From: Clostridiaceae bacterium
GTDB taxonomy: Bacteria; Bacillota; Clostridia; Peptostreptococcales; T1SED10-28
Length of the DNA stretch: 64,000 bases
Assembly (NCBI GenBank): GCA_003554105.1
Contig: PWFQ01000006.1
Location: 67,036-131,035, forward strand
Direction: 5' to 3'
Shown: in pieces, positions 18,777 to 28,491 of the stretch
Position numbering within the stretch: the stretch's first letter is position 1
Layout: each line of letters begins with the position of its first letter
Notes under the pieces: model-generated
Told to the model about the DNA's origin: nothing
What the model saw: the letters and a program-made list of their open reading frames with translations, nothing else
Database searches by the model: none
Translations under genes and position numbers: made by a program

Positions 18777-20009
18777 ATGAAATTAAAAGGGAAAAACGTG
18801 GTACTGGGAGTCACCGGAGGAATTGCAGCATATAAGGCCTGTGAGATTATCAGTCAACTGAAAAAGTTAGGAGCATCAATTGATGTGATCATGACCCGAT
18901 CCGCCACTGAGTTCGTCACCCCCTATACGTTTCAATCTTTAACAGGAAACTCCGTCATTGTGAATATGTTTGAAAGTCCCAAATACTGGGATATGGAGCA
19001 TATTTCACTTGCCCAAAAGTCGGATTTGATTTTGGTTGCTCCCGCAACAGCAAATCTTATGGGAAAGGTTGCCAACGGGATTGCGGATGATATGCTCTCC
19101 ACAACGATTATGGCATCCGACAAGCCGGTGGTTTTTGCCCCCGCCATGAATACAAAAATGTATGAAAATCCGGTGGTGCAAAAAAACCTGAAAACATTGG
19201 AAAAACTGGGGTATCATTTTGTAGATCCTAAGGGTGGAATTCTTGCATGTGGTGACGAGGGAAAAGGAAAATTGCAGGATGTTGAAATCATTGTGGAGAA
19301 AGTGAAGGAAATTCTGACAAGAAATAGTGAAGAACCGGAGAAAGACCTGGAAGGTCTCACCTTTCTGGTCACCGCCGGTCCTACGCGAGAGATTATTGAT
19401 CCCGTACGGTTCTTAAGCAATCATTCAACGGGAAAGATGGGATATGAAGTGGCAAGGGCAGCAGTAAATCGGGGAGCTAAAGTGATTCTACTCTCAGGAC
19501 CCAGCACTTTGGAAGTGCCATTCGGTGTGGAACTTATCCGGGTTGAGACTGCTGTGGAAATGTACGATGAAGCAATGAGACTGTATGATGAAATTGATGT
19601 TCTGGTGAAAACCGCTGCAGTATCTGATTATCGCCCGAAGGAAATAGCAAAAGAGAAGATGAAAAAAGGGGAGCGGAATGAGGAAATTGAGCTGACCCTG
19701 ATTCGAAATCCGGACATTCTCCTAGAGCTGGGGAAACGAAAGGGTGCAAATAAAATTCATGTGGGATTTGCAGCGGAAACCCATAATGTATTGGAGTATG
19801 GGAAGGATAAACTAAAACGGAAAAACCTGGACTTTCTTGTGGCCAATGACGTGACTGAAGAGGGCGCAGGTTTTGCCCATGATACGAATAGAGTCCATTA
19901 TATTCATAAAAACGGTGAAATGACCTCCAGCGAAACATTAAAAAAAGAGGTCATTGCCCAGGAAATTCTCGACCGCATAATGATTGAACGGAAAACCAAG
20001 GGGATTTAG
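18777..20009 (+). CDS. coaBC: Bifunctional phosphopantothenoylcysteine decarboxylase/phosphopantothenate-cysteine ligase
   Basis: Two steps of coenzyme A synthesis in one 410-residue protein. CoaC half (about 1-185): flavin-binding GVTGGIAAYKACE, PAMNTKMYENP and the cysteine lid GILACGDEGKGKL. CoaB half (about 190-405): VTAGPTREIIDPVRFLSNHS and KTAAVSDYRPKE with the ligase lysine. Begins eight bases after rpoZ. coaD, the next-but-one step in the pathway, lies at 37910. Confidence 0.97.
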   Translation: MKLKGKNVVLGVTGGIAAYKACEIISQLKKLGASIDVIMTRSATEFVTPYTFQSLTGNSVIVNMFESPKYWDMEHISLAQKSDLILVAPATANLMGKVANGIADDMLSTTIMASDKPVVFAPAMNTKMYENPVVQKNLKTLEKLGYHFVDPKGGILACGDEGKGKLQDVEIIVEKVKEILTRNSEEPEKDLEGLTFLVTAGPTREIIDPVRFLSNHSTGKMGYEVARAAVNRGAKVILLSGPSTLEVPFGVELIRVETAVEMYDEAMRLYDEIDVLVKTAAVSDYRPKEIAKEKMKKGERNEEIELTLIRNPDILLELGKRKGANKIHVGFAAETHNVLEYGKDKLKRKNLDFLVANDVTEEGAGFAHDTNRVHYIHKNGEMTSSETLKKEVIAQEILDRIMIERKTKGI

Positions 20010-20020
20010 GAGGGACTTAT

Positions 20021-22285
20021 GTGAGGATTGCCAAAATCGTAATTGATCAAAATACCCATCAGATTGACCGGGCCTATGACTATGCAATCCCTGAATCAAT
20101 AGAGGATGAAGTCATGGAAGGTTCAGTTGTCGAAGTTCCCTTTGGACAGGGTAATCGAAAACATCGGGGTTACGTTCTGGCAGTTACAGAGACGGAAAAG
20201 CCGAAATACCGGTTGAAAAAGATCAACGGGGGGGTCCGGAAGGTACCACCCTTCTCTAAAGAGCAAATCCGGCTGATTCTCTGGATGAGAAAAGAGTATG
20301 CCTGCCGATTGATTGAAGCGATCCATTCAGTGGGCCCCCCAAAAGCCTATGGGAAGGTGAAAGAGCCTGAAGAAACCTGGGTTGAGTTAAGAGTTCCAAA
20401 AGCGGGGATCCAAGGAGAAATTCAGCTGTTGCCCGGTCAAGCTACCGCCCAAAAAAAAATTCTTCAATATCTGGAGGAACGGGGGAAATCTCAATGGAAA
20501 AGGATGGAAAAGGATTTAGAGGTAGGGATTGGGTCAGTAAAAACTTTGGAGAAAAAAGGTCTCATCGGAGTTATAAAAGTCAGCACACCCTTTCCTGAGC
20601 TCATGTCTGATCCTGAGGAAATAGAACCTCAACTGATGTTGAGCGAGGAACAACAGAATGCTCTTGTGCATTTACGAAAGGGGCTGAAAGAAGGGAACGC
20701 CCCCCGGTCGTATCTCCTTCATGGAATTACGGGCAGCGGAAAAACGGAAATCTATCTGGATTTGATGGGCGAGGTTGTAGAGAAGGGCAAAACAGGGATT
20801 TTGCTTGTTCCTGAAATATCCCTTACACCACAGATGCTTGGAAGGTTTACGGAACGTTTCGGAAAGCAGGTTGCGCTGTTCCACAGTTCATTGTCGATGA
20901 AACAGCGCTATGGACAATGGAAAAAGGTGGAGGAAGGAACTGCAAGAATTGTGATCGGAGCACGGTCGGCTATTTTTGCACCCCTGAAAAACCTGGGTCT
21001 GATTATCCTGGATGAGGAGCATGAGACCACCTATAAGTCGGAGCAAAGTCCGAAGTATCATGCCAGAGAAATTGCAGAATACCGATCAAAACAGGAAGGC
21101 GCTCTGCTGCTATTAGGTTCGGCAACCCCTTCCATGGAAAGTTATTATAAAGCGGAAAAGGGAGAATTGTTTCGAATCACCCTGAAGAAAAGACCCACCA
21201 TGCACCAGCTGCCAAAGGTGAAACTGGTGGATATGAAGGAAGAACTGAACCGGGGGAACAGGGATATGCTCTCTGCCGTTCTAAAAGAGAAAATACATGA
21301 TCGCCTGGAGAAAAACGAACAGGTGATTTTATTCTTAAATCGCCGGGGATATGCCAGCTATATCACATGTAGAAAGTGTGGATATGTTCAAACCTGTGGA
21401 AACTGTGATGTCACAATGACTTATCATCGAAAAAATCATCAGGTCATGTGCCATTACTGCGGGAAAAAATCCCATCCCATTGAGGTGTGTCCCGAGTGTG
21501 AAAATGAAAAAATGAGGAAAGTGGGTTCCGGAACTCAACGTCTTGAGGAGAGTATTCAAGGGAGCTTCCCCAAAGCGAAAATCGGGCGATTGGATACGGA
21601 TGCCCTGAATGAACAGGGGAGCCATGAAAAAATCCTGGAAGCCTTTCAATCCCGGGAAGTGGAGATTCTTATTGGAACCCAGATGATTGCAAAGGGTTTG
21701 GATTTTCCCAATGTCACTTTGGTTGGGATCCTCTCCGGAGACAACAGCCTTCATCTTCCGGATTTTCGTGCATCGGAGCGGACGTTTCAATTGCTGACCC
21801 AGGTATCGGGAAGAGCTGGAAGAGGGACCGAACAGGGAGAAGTGATTCTGCAAACCTATAAACCTGATCATTACAGTATCCGGGCTGCTCTGGAACAAAA
21901 CTATGAGACCTTCTACCGGCAGGAGATTATGATGAGGGAGTTATTTAACTACCCTCCCTTCAAGGAGCTTTTTATGATCAACTTTATGGGAAATGAGGAA
22001 TCAGTGGTTGCTGAAACGGCTAACCGTGTGGCGGAAGTTATTCAGTATATTTTAAAGAGTGAAAACGAGAAATTGGATGTGGATGAAGTGGTTTTGGGTC
22101 CGAATCCATCGGTGATCTCAAAGATTAACCGAAATTACCGCTACCGTTTAATGCTTAAGGACGTAGGTGTTTCCAAAAGCTTATTGAAAAAAGTGATAAA
22201 ATATGTTTGTATTAATAAAAGGAATAAATATGTACCCCAGGAGGTACATCTCAGTATTGATTTTAACCCCTACCATTTGATGTAA
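20021..22285 (+). CDS. priA: Primosomal replication restart helicase PriA
   Basis: Rebuilds stalled replication forks. 754 residues, normal: N-terminal DNA-binding domain (1-105), Walker A GITGSGKTE at 235-243, a DEEH box near 331, and a zinc region with paired cysteines (CRKCGYVQTCGNC, CHYCGKK, CPECE) around 450-495, followed by the helicase C-terminal motifs (GTQMIAKGLDFP, QVSGRAGRG). Start is GTG behind AGGAGGGA. Confidence 0.97.
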   Translation: MRIAKIVIDQNTHQIDRAYDYAIPESIEDEVMEGSVVEVPFGQGNRKHRGYVLAVTETEKPKYRLKKINGGVRKVPPFSKEQIRLILWMRKEYACRLIEAIHSVGPPKAYGKVKEPEETWVELRVPKAGIQGEIQLLPGQATAQKKILQYLEERGKSQWKRMEKDLEVGIGSVKTLEKKGLIGVIKVSTPFPELMSDPEEIEPQLMLSEEQQNALVHLRKGLKEGNAPRSYLLHGITGSGKTEIYLDLMGEVVEKGKTGILLVPEISLTPQMLGRFTERFGKQVALFHSSLSMKQRYGQWKKVEEGTARIVIGARSAIFAPLKNLGLIILDEEHETTYKSEQSPKYHAREIAEYRSKQEGALLLLGSATPSMESYYKAEKGELFRITLKKRPTMHQLPKVKLVDMKEELNRGNRDMLSAVLKEKIHDRLEKNEQVILFLNRRGYASYITCRKCGYVQTCGNCDVTMTYHRKNHQVMCHYCGKKSHPIEVCPECENEKMRKVGSGTQRLEESIQGSFPKAKIGRLDTDALNEQGSHEKILEAFQSREVEILIGTQMIAKGLDFPNVTLVGILSGDNSLHLPDFRASERTFQLLTQVSGRAGRGTEQGEVILQTYKPDHYSIRAALEQNYETFYRQEIMMRELFNYPPFKELFMINFMGNEESVVAETANRVAEVIQYILKSENEKLDVDEVVLGPNPSVISKINRNYRYRLMLKDVGVSKSLLKKVIKYVCINKRNKYVPQEVHLSIDFNPYHLM

Positions 22286-22297
22286 GGAGGAAAAGGA

Positions 22298-22747
22298 ATG
22301 GCAATTAGGAATATAAGAAAGGACGAGGACCCCATCCTTCGGAAAAAATCCAAGGTGGTCATGGAGATTGATGAGAGGGTTTTAACCCTTTTGGATGATA
22401 TGGCGGACACGATGTACGATGCAGAGGGCGTAGGTCTTGCAGCACCCCAGGTCGGGGTTTTGAAAAGAGTGATTGTGGTGGATATCGGTTACGGTCTTTT
22501 TGAGGTTATCAACCCGGAAATTGTGGAAGAAGAGGGAGAACAGATCGGAGAAGAGGGATGCTTAAGCTTGCCCGGAAAAAACGGGGACGTATGCCGTCCA
22601 CGGAAAATCACTGTTGCAGGACTTAACCGAAAGGGTGAGAAGATAAGAATTCAAGGAGAAGATCTTATGGCCAGAGCTCTGTGTCACGAAATTGATCATT
22701 TAAACGGCGTACTGTTTACCGATCTTATCGTCGAAGAGGAAGAGTAA
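22298..22747 (+). CDS. def: Peptide deformylase
   Basis: Removes the formyl group from new proteins. 149 residues with all three metal-site motifs: [19 protein letters not shown] and CHEIDHLNG. Good AAGGAGG ribosome site, followed immediately by fmt, which encodes the enzyme that adds the formyl group to initiator tRNA. Confidence 0.98.
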   Translation: MAIRNIRKDEDPILRKKSKVVMEIDERVLTLLDDMADTMYDAEGVGLAAPQVGVLKRVIVVDIGYGLFEVINPEIVEEEGEQIGEEGCLSLPGKNGDVCRPRKITVAGLNRKGEKIRIQGEDLMARALCHEIDHLNGVLFTDLIVEEEE

Positions 22748-22760
22748 AGTGGGTGAGAAG

Positions 22761-23705
22761 ATGAAAGTCGTTTTTATGGGAACACCGGAATTTGCATGCC
22801 CGACTCTGAAGGCTCTCATTGAGGAGGAAGAATTTCAAATTCTGGAGGTATATACCCAGCCGGACCGGAGAAAGGGACGGGGAAAAAAAGTACAGGCTCC
22901 TCCTGTGAAGGAGTTGGCCCTAAAGCACGGACTTAAAGTGGTTCAACCGGAATCCTTAAGAGAAAAAGAGGTCGCAGAGCATCTTAAAACCCTGAAGGCG
23001 GAGGTTTTTGTGGTGGTGGCCTATGGTCAGATTCTGACCGAGGAGCATCTCTCAATTCCCCGATACGGAGCTATAAATGTTCACGCTTCCTTATTACCGA
23101 AGTATCGGGGAGCGGCCCCGATTCACTGGGCCCTTATCAACGGAGAAACCACCACGGGAATCACGACCATGCAGATGGATGCAGGGCTGGATACCGGTGA
23201 TATGTTGATGAAAAGGGAAATAGAAATCGGGAAAAATGAAACACTGGGTGAGCTTCATGACCGTCTTTCCCTGCTTGGAGCCGAGACATTGATTAAGACC
23301 TTAAAAGACATTCAGAAGGGAGCCGTTGTAAAAACTCCCCAAAAGGAGGGGGATTCCAGCTATGCACCGAAAATCTCCAAGGAGACTGAAGCCATTGACT
23401 GGAAGCGGAGAGCCGATGAAATCCACAACCTGGTAAGAGGATTAAACCCCTTTCCAAAAGCGGAAACCACTTATAGGGGACAACGGATGAAGGTGCTGAA
23501 AACCGAAGTGAAGGAAGGAAACAGAAGGGGCACACCGGGAAAAATCGTCGAAGTTTCTCCCGAAGGGATCCTGGTTGAAACCGGCAGCGGAGTTCTTCGT
23601 ATTACATCTCTTCAGATGAGTGGGAAAAAAGCCATGAGTGTGAAGGAATACTTAGCAGGAAACACGATTGAAAAGGATCGCATTCTGGGTGATTTCGATG
23701 GATAA
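22761..23705 (+). CDS. fmt: Methionyl-tRNA formyltransferase
   Basis: Formylates Met-tRNA for initiation using 10-formyltetrahydrofolate. 314 residues: N-terminal hydrolase-like domain (VVFMGTPEFACPTL, INVHASLLPKYRGAAPIHWA with the catalytic Asn-His pair) and a C-terminal tRNA-binding domain from about residue 205. Start taken at ATG 22761; an upstream in-frame GTG at 22749 adds four residues and has no better ribosome site. Confidence 0.97.
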   Translation: MKVVFMGTPEFACPTLKALIEEEEFQILEVYTQPDRRKGRGKKVQAPPVKELALKHGLKVVQPESLREKEVAEHLKTLKAEVFVVVAYGQILTEEHLSIPRYGAINVHASLLPKYRGAAPIHWALINGETTTGITTMQMDAGLDTGDMLMKREIEIGKNETLGELHDRLSLLGAETLIKTLKDIQKGAVVKTPQKEGDSSYAPKISKETEAIDWKRRADEIHNLVRGLNPFPKAETTYRGQRMKVLKTEVKEGNRRGTPGKIVEVSPEGILVETGSGVLRITSLQMSGKKAMSVKEYLAGNTIEKDRILGDFDG

Positions 23706-24471
23706 TTTTGCGGGAAGTCTGAAAAAAACTATGGGACTGTTGGGCTTGCTGATCATTCTGGGAGTCCTTATTATTAGCATGGGAGTGTGGCTTAGAAATG
23801 CGGAGGCATCTATTTTTCTGATAGTTCTTCCATGGTTGCTTATTCTAAGCATTGCAGGTCTGCTTACATTAACTTTTTTGATGATTTATGCTATAATGAT
23901 GCTCAGAATTGATCGTAGAGTATTGCCATCTCTGATTAAACCCGTGGAAGTATCCCTAAGAGTCCTCTACCCATTCTTGACCCGGGTGGGAAAACCTCTG
24001 GGATATGATAAAAATCTCATCCGAAATGCCTACGCAAAAGTAAATAATCATTTAATCTTAAGTGAGGATTTTCGTTTTATGGCCTCCGATGTGATGATTT
24101 TAACACCCCATTGTCTGCAAAAATCCACCTGTGGTTTACGGGTCACTCAAAACCCTGAACTGTGCCAACGATGTGGGAAATGCAATGTGGACGATCTTTT
24201 ATTTCTTGTTGAAAAGTACGGGATAAAACTGGCTATTGCCACTGGTGGAACTTTGGCCAGAAGAAAAATCAGGGAGCTTAAGCCCAAGGCAATTGTCGCA
24301 GTAGCCTGTGAAAGGGATTTGATCAGCGGATTACAGGATGTGCGGGGAATTCCGGTACTGGCAGTGGTGAATCGACGTCCGGAAGGACCGTGTATTAATA
24401 CAGAAATGGATATCGAAGAGGTGGAAAAAAGCATTCGCCACTTCCTCGATCATGGAGAAAATGAGGAGTGA
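23698..24471 (+). CDS. DUF116 membrane protein with cysteine cluster
   Basis: 257 residues of the DUF116 family; function unknown. Two or three hydrophobic segments (about 12-30 and 38-68) are followed by a soluble part with a cysteine-rich stretch, HCLQKSTCGLRV then LCQRCGKCNV, which suggests metal or iron-sulfur binding, and later the conserved AIATGGTLARRKI and VACERDLISGLQD. It starts at ATG 23698, overlapping the end of fmt by eight bases, so it is translated with that operon. Often found beside fmt/def in Clostridia. Confidence 0.85.
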   Translation: MDNFAGSLKKTMGLLGLLIILGVLIISMGVWLRNAEASIFLIVLPWLLILSIAGLLTLTFLMIYAIMMLRIDRRVLPSLIKPVEVSLRVLYPFLTRVGKPLGYDKNLIRNAYAKVNNHLILSEDFRFMASDVMILTPHCLQKSTCGLRVTQNPELCQRCGKCNVDDLLFLVEKYGIKLAIATGGTLARRKIRELKPKAIVAVACERDLISGLQDVRGIPVLAVVNRRPEGPCINTEMDIEEVEKSIRHFLDHGENEE

Positions 24472-24476
24472 TAGAG

Positions 24477-25175
24477 ATGATGCCGATTTATGATTTGCAG
24501 TCAATGTGGTTATTGATTCCAGCGATTCTTTTTACTTTGTATGCCCAAAGCAAGGTGAAATCGACCTTTAAAAAATACCTGAGGGTGCCGTCGAAAAGAG
24601 GATACTCGGGTTATGATGTGGCAAGGGATATATTAGATCGAAACGGACTTCGTGATATTGCAGTCGAACGATCCAGTGGAAGTTTAAGTGATCATTATGA
24701 TCCGAGAAAGAGAGTTGTCCGTCTTTCACCGGAGGTGCATCAGGGCCGTTCCATGGCATCTGTTGCAGTTGCCGCCCATGAAGTGGGACATGCATTGCAG
24801 CATGCGGGAGGCTATGTGCCTCTGGTCATTCGAAACAACTTTGTTCTGCCGATTGCCAGCTTCGGTTCGAAGACCGCCTGGATTTTTATTTTCGGAGGAC
24901 TTTTCTTTCAAATTCAGTTGTTTGGTGTTGATCTGCTGGACCTGGGAATTCTCCTTTTTGCAGCGGCAGTTCTTTTCCAAGTTGTAACTCTGCCGGTAGA
25001 GTTTAATGCAAGCACAAGGGCGATAGCACTTCTTGGTGATTACGGCTACGTGGAAGAATCCGAGCTGCCCGGTGCGAAAAAAGTGCTGAATGCAGCGGCT
25101 CTGACTTATGTTGCGGCAATGGCTGCGGCAGTTCTGCAATTGCTGCGGTTAATTATGATACGAAACCGACGATAA
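24477..25175 (+). CDS. Zinc-dependent membrane metallopeptidase (YugP type)
   Basis: 232 residues. The zinc motif HEVGH is at residues 101-105 (VAAHEVGHALQHA). Hydrophobic segments: about 9-24, two in the region 115-170, and one near the C-terminus (TYVAAMAAAVLQLLRLIMI). The VEFNAS stretch near 180 is typical of this family and may supply the third ligand Glu. Start at ATG 24477, eight bases after GAGGAG; overlaps no other gene. Biological substrate unknown. Last gene before a strong terminator. Confidence 0.88.
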   Translation: MMPIYDLQSMWLLIPAILFTLYAQSKVKSTFKKYLRVPSKRGYSGYDVARDILDRNGLRDIAVERSSGSLSDHYDPRKRVVRLSPEVHQGRSMASVAVAAHEVGHALQHAGGYVPLVIRNNFVLPIASFGSKTAWIFIFGGLFFQIQLFGVDLLDLGILLFAAAVLFQVVTLPVEFNASTRAIALLGDYGYVEESELPGAKKVLNAAALTYVAAMAAAVLQLLRLIMIRNRR

Positions 25176-25206
25176 GAAAAGGCGAGGAATCGCCTTTTCT
25201 TTTATA
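25174..25206 (+). terminator. Intrinsic terminator closing the dapF operon
   Basis: AAGAAAAGGCGA (25174-25185) pairs with TCGCCTTTTCTT (25190-25201) around GGAA, then TTTA. The stop codon of the metallopeptidase gene touches the left arm. Confidence 0.88.
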
Positions 25207-25271
25207 CATAGGGATAATGAAAGACTGAAGCATCAGCAGGAGCAAATCAGGAATACAGGAGGTTGAAGAGC

Positions 25272-26621
25272 ATGAATCCAAGGAAATCCGCCTTTCGGGT
25301 CATTCGAAAGGTTCTGGTCGAAGGGGCTTATTCAAATCTGGCCACAGCAGAGGAATTATCGAAGGGAGAAATGTCGGAAAAGGATAAAAATCTTTTTGTT
25401 GAGATTGTTTACGGAACCATAGAGCGATTATTAACAGTAAATTACGTCATCGGTCAGTTCTCGAAGATCAAGATTCGTAAAATGGACGATAATACCCGGG
25501 TAATCTTACAGATGAGTGCCTATCAGCTTCTATTTCTGGACCGGGTTCCGGATTATGCAGTGATTAATGAAGCGGTAAAGTTGGCTAAAGTAGTCAGTAA
25601 ACGGTCGGAGAAGTTTATTAATGGGGTTCTTCGCACCATTGCAAGAGAAAAGGGAGAAATAGAGTGGCCGGATCGGTCCGCGGGAACGGTAAAATACTTA
25701 TCGATTCATTATTCCTACCCGGATTGGCTTGTAAAGACCCTTCTTGAAGAATATTCTCCGGATTTTCTGGAAGAGCTTTTTGCCAATCATATGGAAAAGC
25801 CGAAGCTCTATCTCAGGGTGAACTCCTTAAAGGGGAACCGGGATGTGATGATTGAAGAACTTAAGAATCTTGGAATTGAAGGACTCCCGGTGGAAGGGTT
25901 TGAAGAGGCTATTGAGCTTCGAGGCGCATTTGATCTGGCTGAAATTCCGGGAATTAAAGAGGGGAAAGCCATGATTCAGGATTTAAGCTCCATGCTGGTC
26001 GCCTACGTTCTTGATCCGATTCCGGGACAGTATGTGATGGATCTTTGTGCAGCTCCCGGAGGGAAAACTCTTCATATGGGAGAGAAAATGAAGAATCAGG
26101 GGCGAATTATTGCCAGAGATGTCTTCTCCCATAAAGTGGAACTTATAAAAAAACGACAGGAACTTCACGGGCTTGATATTATTCATGGTGAGATCCATAA
26201 CGGCTTACTCTTTGACCCCAAATCGGAAGAGATCGCGGATCATGTTCTTGTGGATGCTCCCTGCAGCGGAGTGGGAGTAATCGGAAGGAAGCCGGAAATC
26301 AAGTATCGGTTGGAGAAAAAACATTTGGAGGAGCTTCCGAAAACTCAGATCCGGATTCTTAACAATGGAGGGAGCTATGTAAAAAAAGGCGGATTTCTCA
26401 TCTACAGCACATGTACGATTTTGAAGGAGGAGAACCAGGCTCTGACGGAACGGTTTCTAAATGAAAATCCGGATTTTCAAAGTGTTGATCTTAGAAAACG
26501 GGAAGATCTTGCGGGCATTGTACCGAGTGACGGATTTACCGAAAAGGGAGAAATTCTTCTTTTACCTCCCCGGCATGGGATGGACGGGTTTTACATCCGC
26601 TGTTTTAAAAAAAATGGATAA
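25272..26621 (+). CDS. rsmB: 16S rRNA (cytosine-967-C5)-methyltransferase RsmB
   Basis: Methylates 16S rRNA using S-adenosylmethionine. 449 residues: a NusB-like N-terminal domain (about 1-135; VEIVYGTIERLLTVNYVI), then the RNA m5C methyltransferase domain with DLCAAPGGKTLHMGEKM, VDAPCSGVGVIGRKP and the catalytic cysteine in YSTCTILKEEN. Start at ATG 25272 behind AGGAGG; an in-frame TTG nine bases earlier abuts the ribosome site. First gene of the rsmB-thiN group. Confidence 0.96.
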   Translation: MNPRKSAFRVIRKVLVEGAYSNLATAEELSKGEMSEKDKNLFVEIVYGTIERLLTVNYVIGQFSKIKIRKMDDNTRVILQMSAYQLLFLDRVPDYAVINEAVKLAKVVSKRSEKFINGVLRTIAREKGEIEWPDRSAGTVKYLSIHYSYPDWLVKTLLEEYSPDFLEELFANHMEKPKLYLRVNSLKGNRDVMIEELKNLGIEGLPVEGFEEAIELRGAFDLAEIPGIKEGKAMIQDLSSMLVAYVLDPIPGQYVMDLCAAPGGKTLHMGEKMKNQGRIIARDVFSHKVELIKKRQELHGLDIIHGEIHNGLLFDPKSEEIADHVLVDAPCSGVGVIGRKPEIKYRLEKKHLEELPKTQIRILNNGGSYVKKGGFLIYSTCTILKEENQALTERFLNENPDFQSVDLRKREDLAGIVPSDGFTEKGEILLLPPRHGMDGFYIRCFKKNG

Positions 26622-26670
26622 TCGAACATTGATATAGTACAATATTGAATATGCAGGAAGGAGGGTGGAC

Positions 26671-27705
26671 ATGTCTAAGGAAAAAGCGGACTTGCTTTCT
26701 CTGACAGAGGGAGAATTACAGGATTGGTTTCAAAAGATGGGAGAGAAGAAGTTTCGGGGTTCCCAGGTTTTTGAATGGGTTCAAAAAGGACACAAGTCTA
26801 TCGATGAAATGACCATCCTTTCCAAAAGTTTAAGGGACGATCTGAAAAAACAGATGAAGGTCGCGGAGTTAAGGATCTATAAACGGTTTCAGTCATCCAT
26901 GGATGAGACCGTTAAATATCTTTTTGATTTGGAGGACGGAAACCGGATCGAAGCGGTATTGATGAAGTATCGGCACGGATACAGTCTTTGCATCTCTACA
27001 CAGGTTGGATGCGCCATGGGCTGTAAATTTTGCGCATCCACCAGGGGAGGACTCATTAGGCACCTGACTGCGGGGGAAATGATCGATCAGATTCATTTGG
27101 TAAACCGGGATAAAGGAATTACCATTTCCAACGTGGTCTTGATGGGAATTGGAGAACCTCTTCATAATTTTGATCAGGTTCACAGGTTTTTAGAGAATGT
27201 GAACCATAAGAAGGGGCTGAACATCAGTTATCGGAAAGTGACCCTCTCCACATGCGGTCTCGTTCCGGAAATTCGTCAACTGGGAGAGTTGGCAATCCCC
27301 ATCAATCTGGCGATTTCACTTCACGCTCCCTCAGATGAAAAGAGACGGGAGATCATGCCTATTGCAAAGAAATATACCATCGAGGAAGTGCTCCGGGCAT
27401 GCAGGGAATATATAAAAAGCACCAATCGGCGCATTACCTTCGAATATGCCTTGGTAAAGGACTTTAATGACCAACGGGAGGATGCAGAGGCACTGGCAAA
27501 GCGATTAAAAGGTATGCTGTGTCATGTGAACCTGATCCCCGTTAATCCTATCGATCAGGGGAGTTTCGAAAAACCCTATGAAAAAAGAATTAAAGCTTTT
27601 GAGCAGATTCTAGAAAAACATCGAATCCCGGTGACGGTTCGAAGAGAACTGGGACAGGATATCGATGCAGCCTGCGGTCAATTGCGAAATCAACATCAAT
27701 CATGA
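26671..27705 (+). CDS. rlmN: 23S rRNA/tRNA adenine C2-methyltransferase RlmN
   Basis: Radical SAM enzyme methylating A2503 of 23S rRNA and A37 of some tRNAs. 344 residues: the iron-sulfur motif is CAMGCKFCAS, with GIGEPLHNFDQV and a C-terminal DAACGQL cysteine that is the methyl-relay residue in this family. The sequence does not carry the features I would need to call it Cfr. ATG 26671 is six bases after AGGAAGGAGGG. Confidence 0.96.
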   Translation: MSKEKADLLSLTEGELQDWFQKMGEKKFRGSQVFEWVQKGHKSIDEMTILSKSLRDDLKKQMKVAELRIYKRFQSSMDETVKYLFDLEDGNRIEAVLMKYRHGYSLCISTQVGCAMGCKFCASTRGGLIRHLTAGEMIDQIHLVNRDKGITISNVVLMGIGEPLHNFDQVHRFLENVNHKKGLNISYRKVTLSTCGLVPEIRQLGELAIPINLAISLHAPSDEKRREIMPIAKKYTIEEVLRACREYIKSTNRRITFEYALVKDFNDQREDAEALAKRLKGMLCHVNLIPVNPIDQGSFEKPYEKRIKAFEQILEKHRIPVTVRRELGQDIDAACGQLRNQHQS

Positions 27706-27723
27706 TTTTTGGGAGGTTCAAAA

Positions 27724-28491
27724 ATGAAAGGAATTGGAAAATCCCATATCGGGAAGGTTCGTAAGAAAAATGAAGATGCCTACTCATACTCCAATGGGAA
27801 GCCCTGTTACTATATTGTGGCTGACGGTATGGGCGGACATAAGGCAGGTTCAACAGCAAGCCATTATGCAGTGGAGGCGCTAACAGACCATCTGGAGAAG
27901 TATCTCGCAGAGGACCTTTCTGTAAGGGAAGTGGAGGGTATTCTCTACCAGGGTATGACCACTGCCAATAAAACCCTTTTTGATATGTCCCTTGAGGATG
28001 AAGACTATAACGGGATGGGAACAACCTTGACCGCCTGTATCCCCGTGAAGGATGAAAAACAGGTGATTATCGGTCATATCGGAGACTCCAGGGCATATCT
28101 TTATGACGGCACAGAATTGCAGCAACTGACGAAGGATCACTCCCTTGTCGAGGAAATGGTACGAAAGGGAGAGATTACGGAGGAAGAGGCTTTGGTCCAT
28201 CCGAAGCGGAATATCATCACGCGGGCCTTAGGGACTGCTGAAGAAAACCAGTATGACATCTTTTCGGTATCTTTTTCTTTCCGGGAAGATCATCGATTGA
28301 TTCTTTGTACTGACGGTTTGACCAATTATGTATCCCAGGAGGAAATAGGAAGATTTCTCAGAGAAGAGAAAGATCCGGAAACCCTCGCAGAAGAATTGGT
28401 GAAGCTTGCCAATGAACGGGGAGGACAGGACAACATTACCGTTCTTGTCTTCCATGGGGAAGTAAGGGGGGACGAGAGCGATGATCGGTAA
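27724..28491 (+). CDS. prpC: PP2C-type serine/threonine phosphatase (Stp1/PrpC)
   Basis: Reverses phosphorylation by the PASTA kinase encoded next to it. 255 residues with the PP2C motifs: KKNEDAYSY, VADGMGGHKAGSTAS, GHIGDSRAYLY, CTDGLTNY and GGQDNITVLV, which supply the metal-binding aspartates. Start ATG 27724 behind GGGAGG. It overlaps prkC by 11 bases, so the pair is translationally coupled. Confidence 0.96.
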   Translation: MKGIGKSHIGKVRKKNEDAYSYSNGKPCYYIVADGMGGHKAGSTASHYAVEALTDHLEKYLAEDLSVREVEGILYQGMTTANKTLFDMSLEDEDYNGMGTTLTACIPVKDEKQVIIGHIGDSRAYLYDGTELQQLTKDHSLVEEMVRKGEITEEEALVHPKRNIITRALGTAEENQYDIFSVSFSFREDHRLILCTDGLTNYVSQEEIGRFLREEKDPETLAEELVKLANERGGQDNITVLVFHGEVRGDESDDR

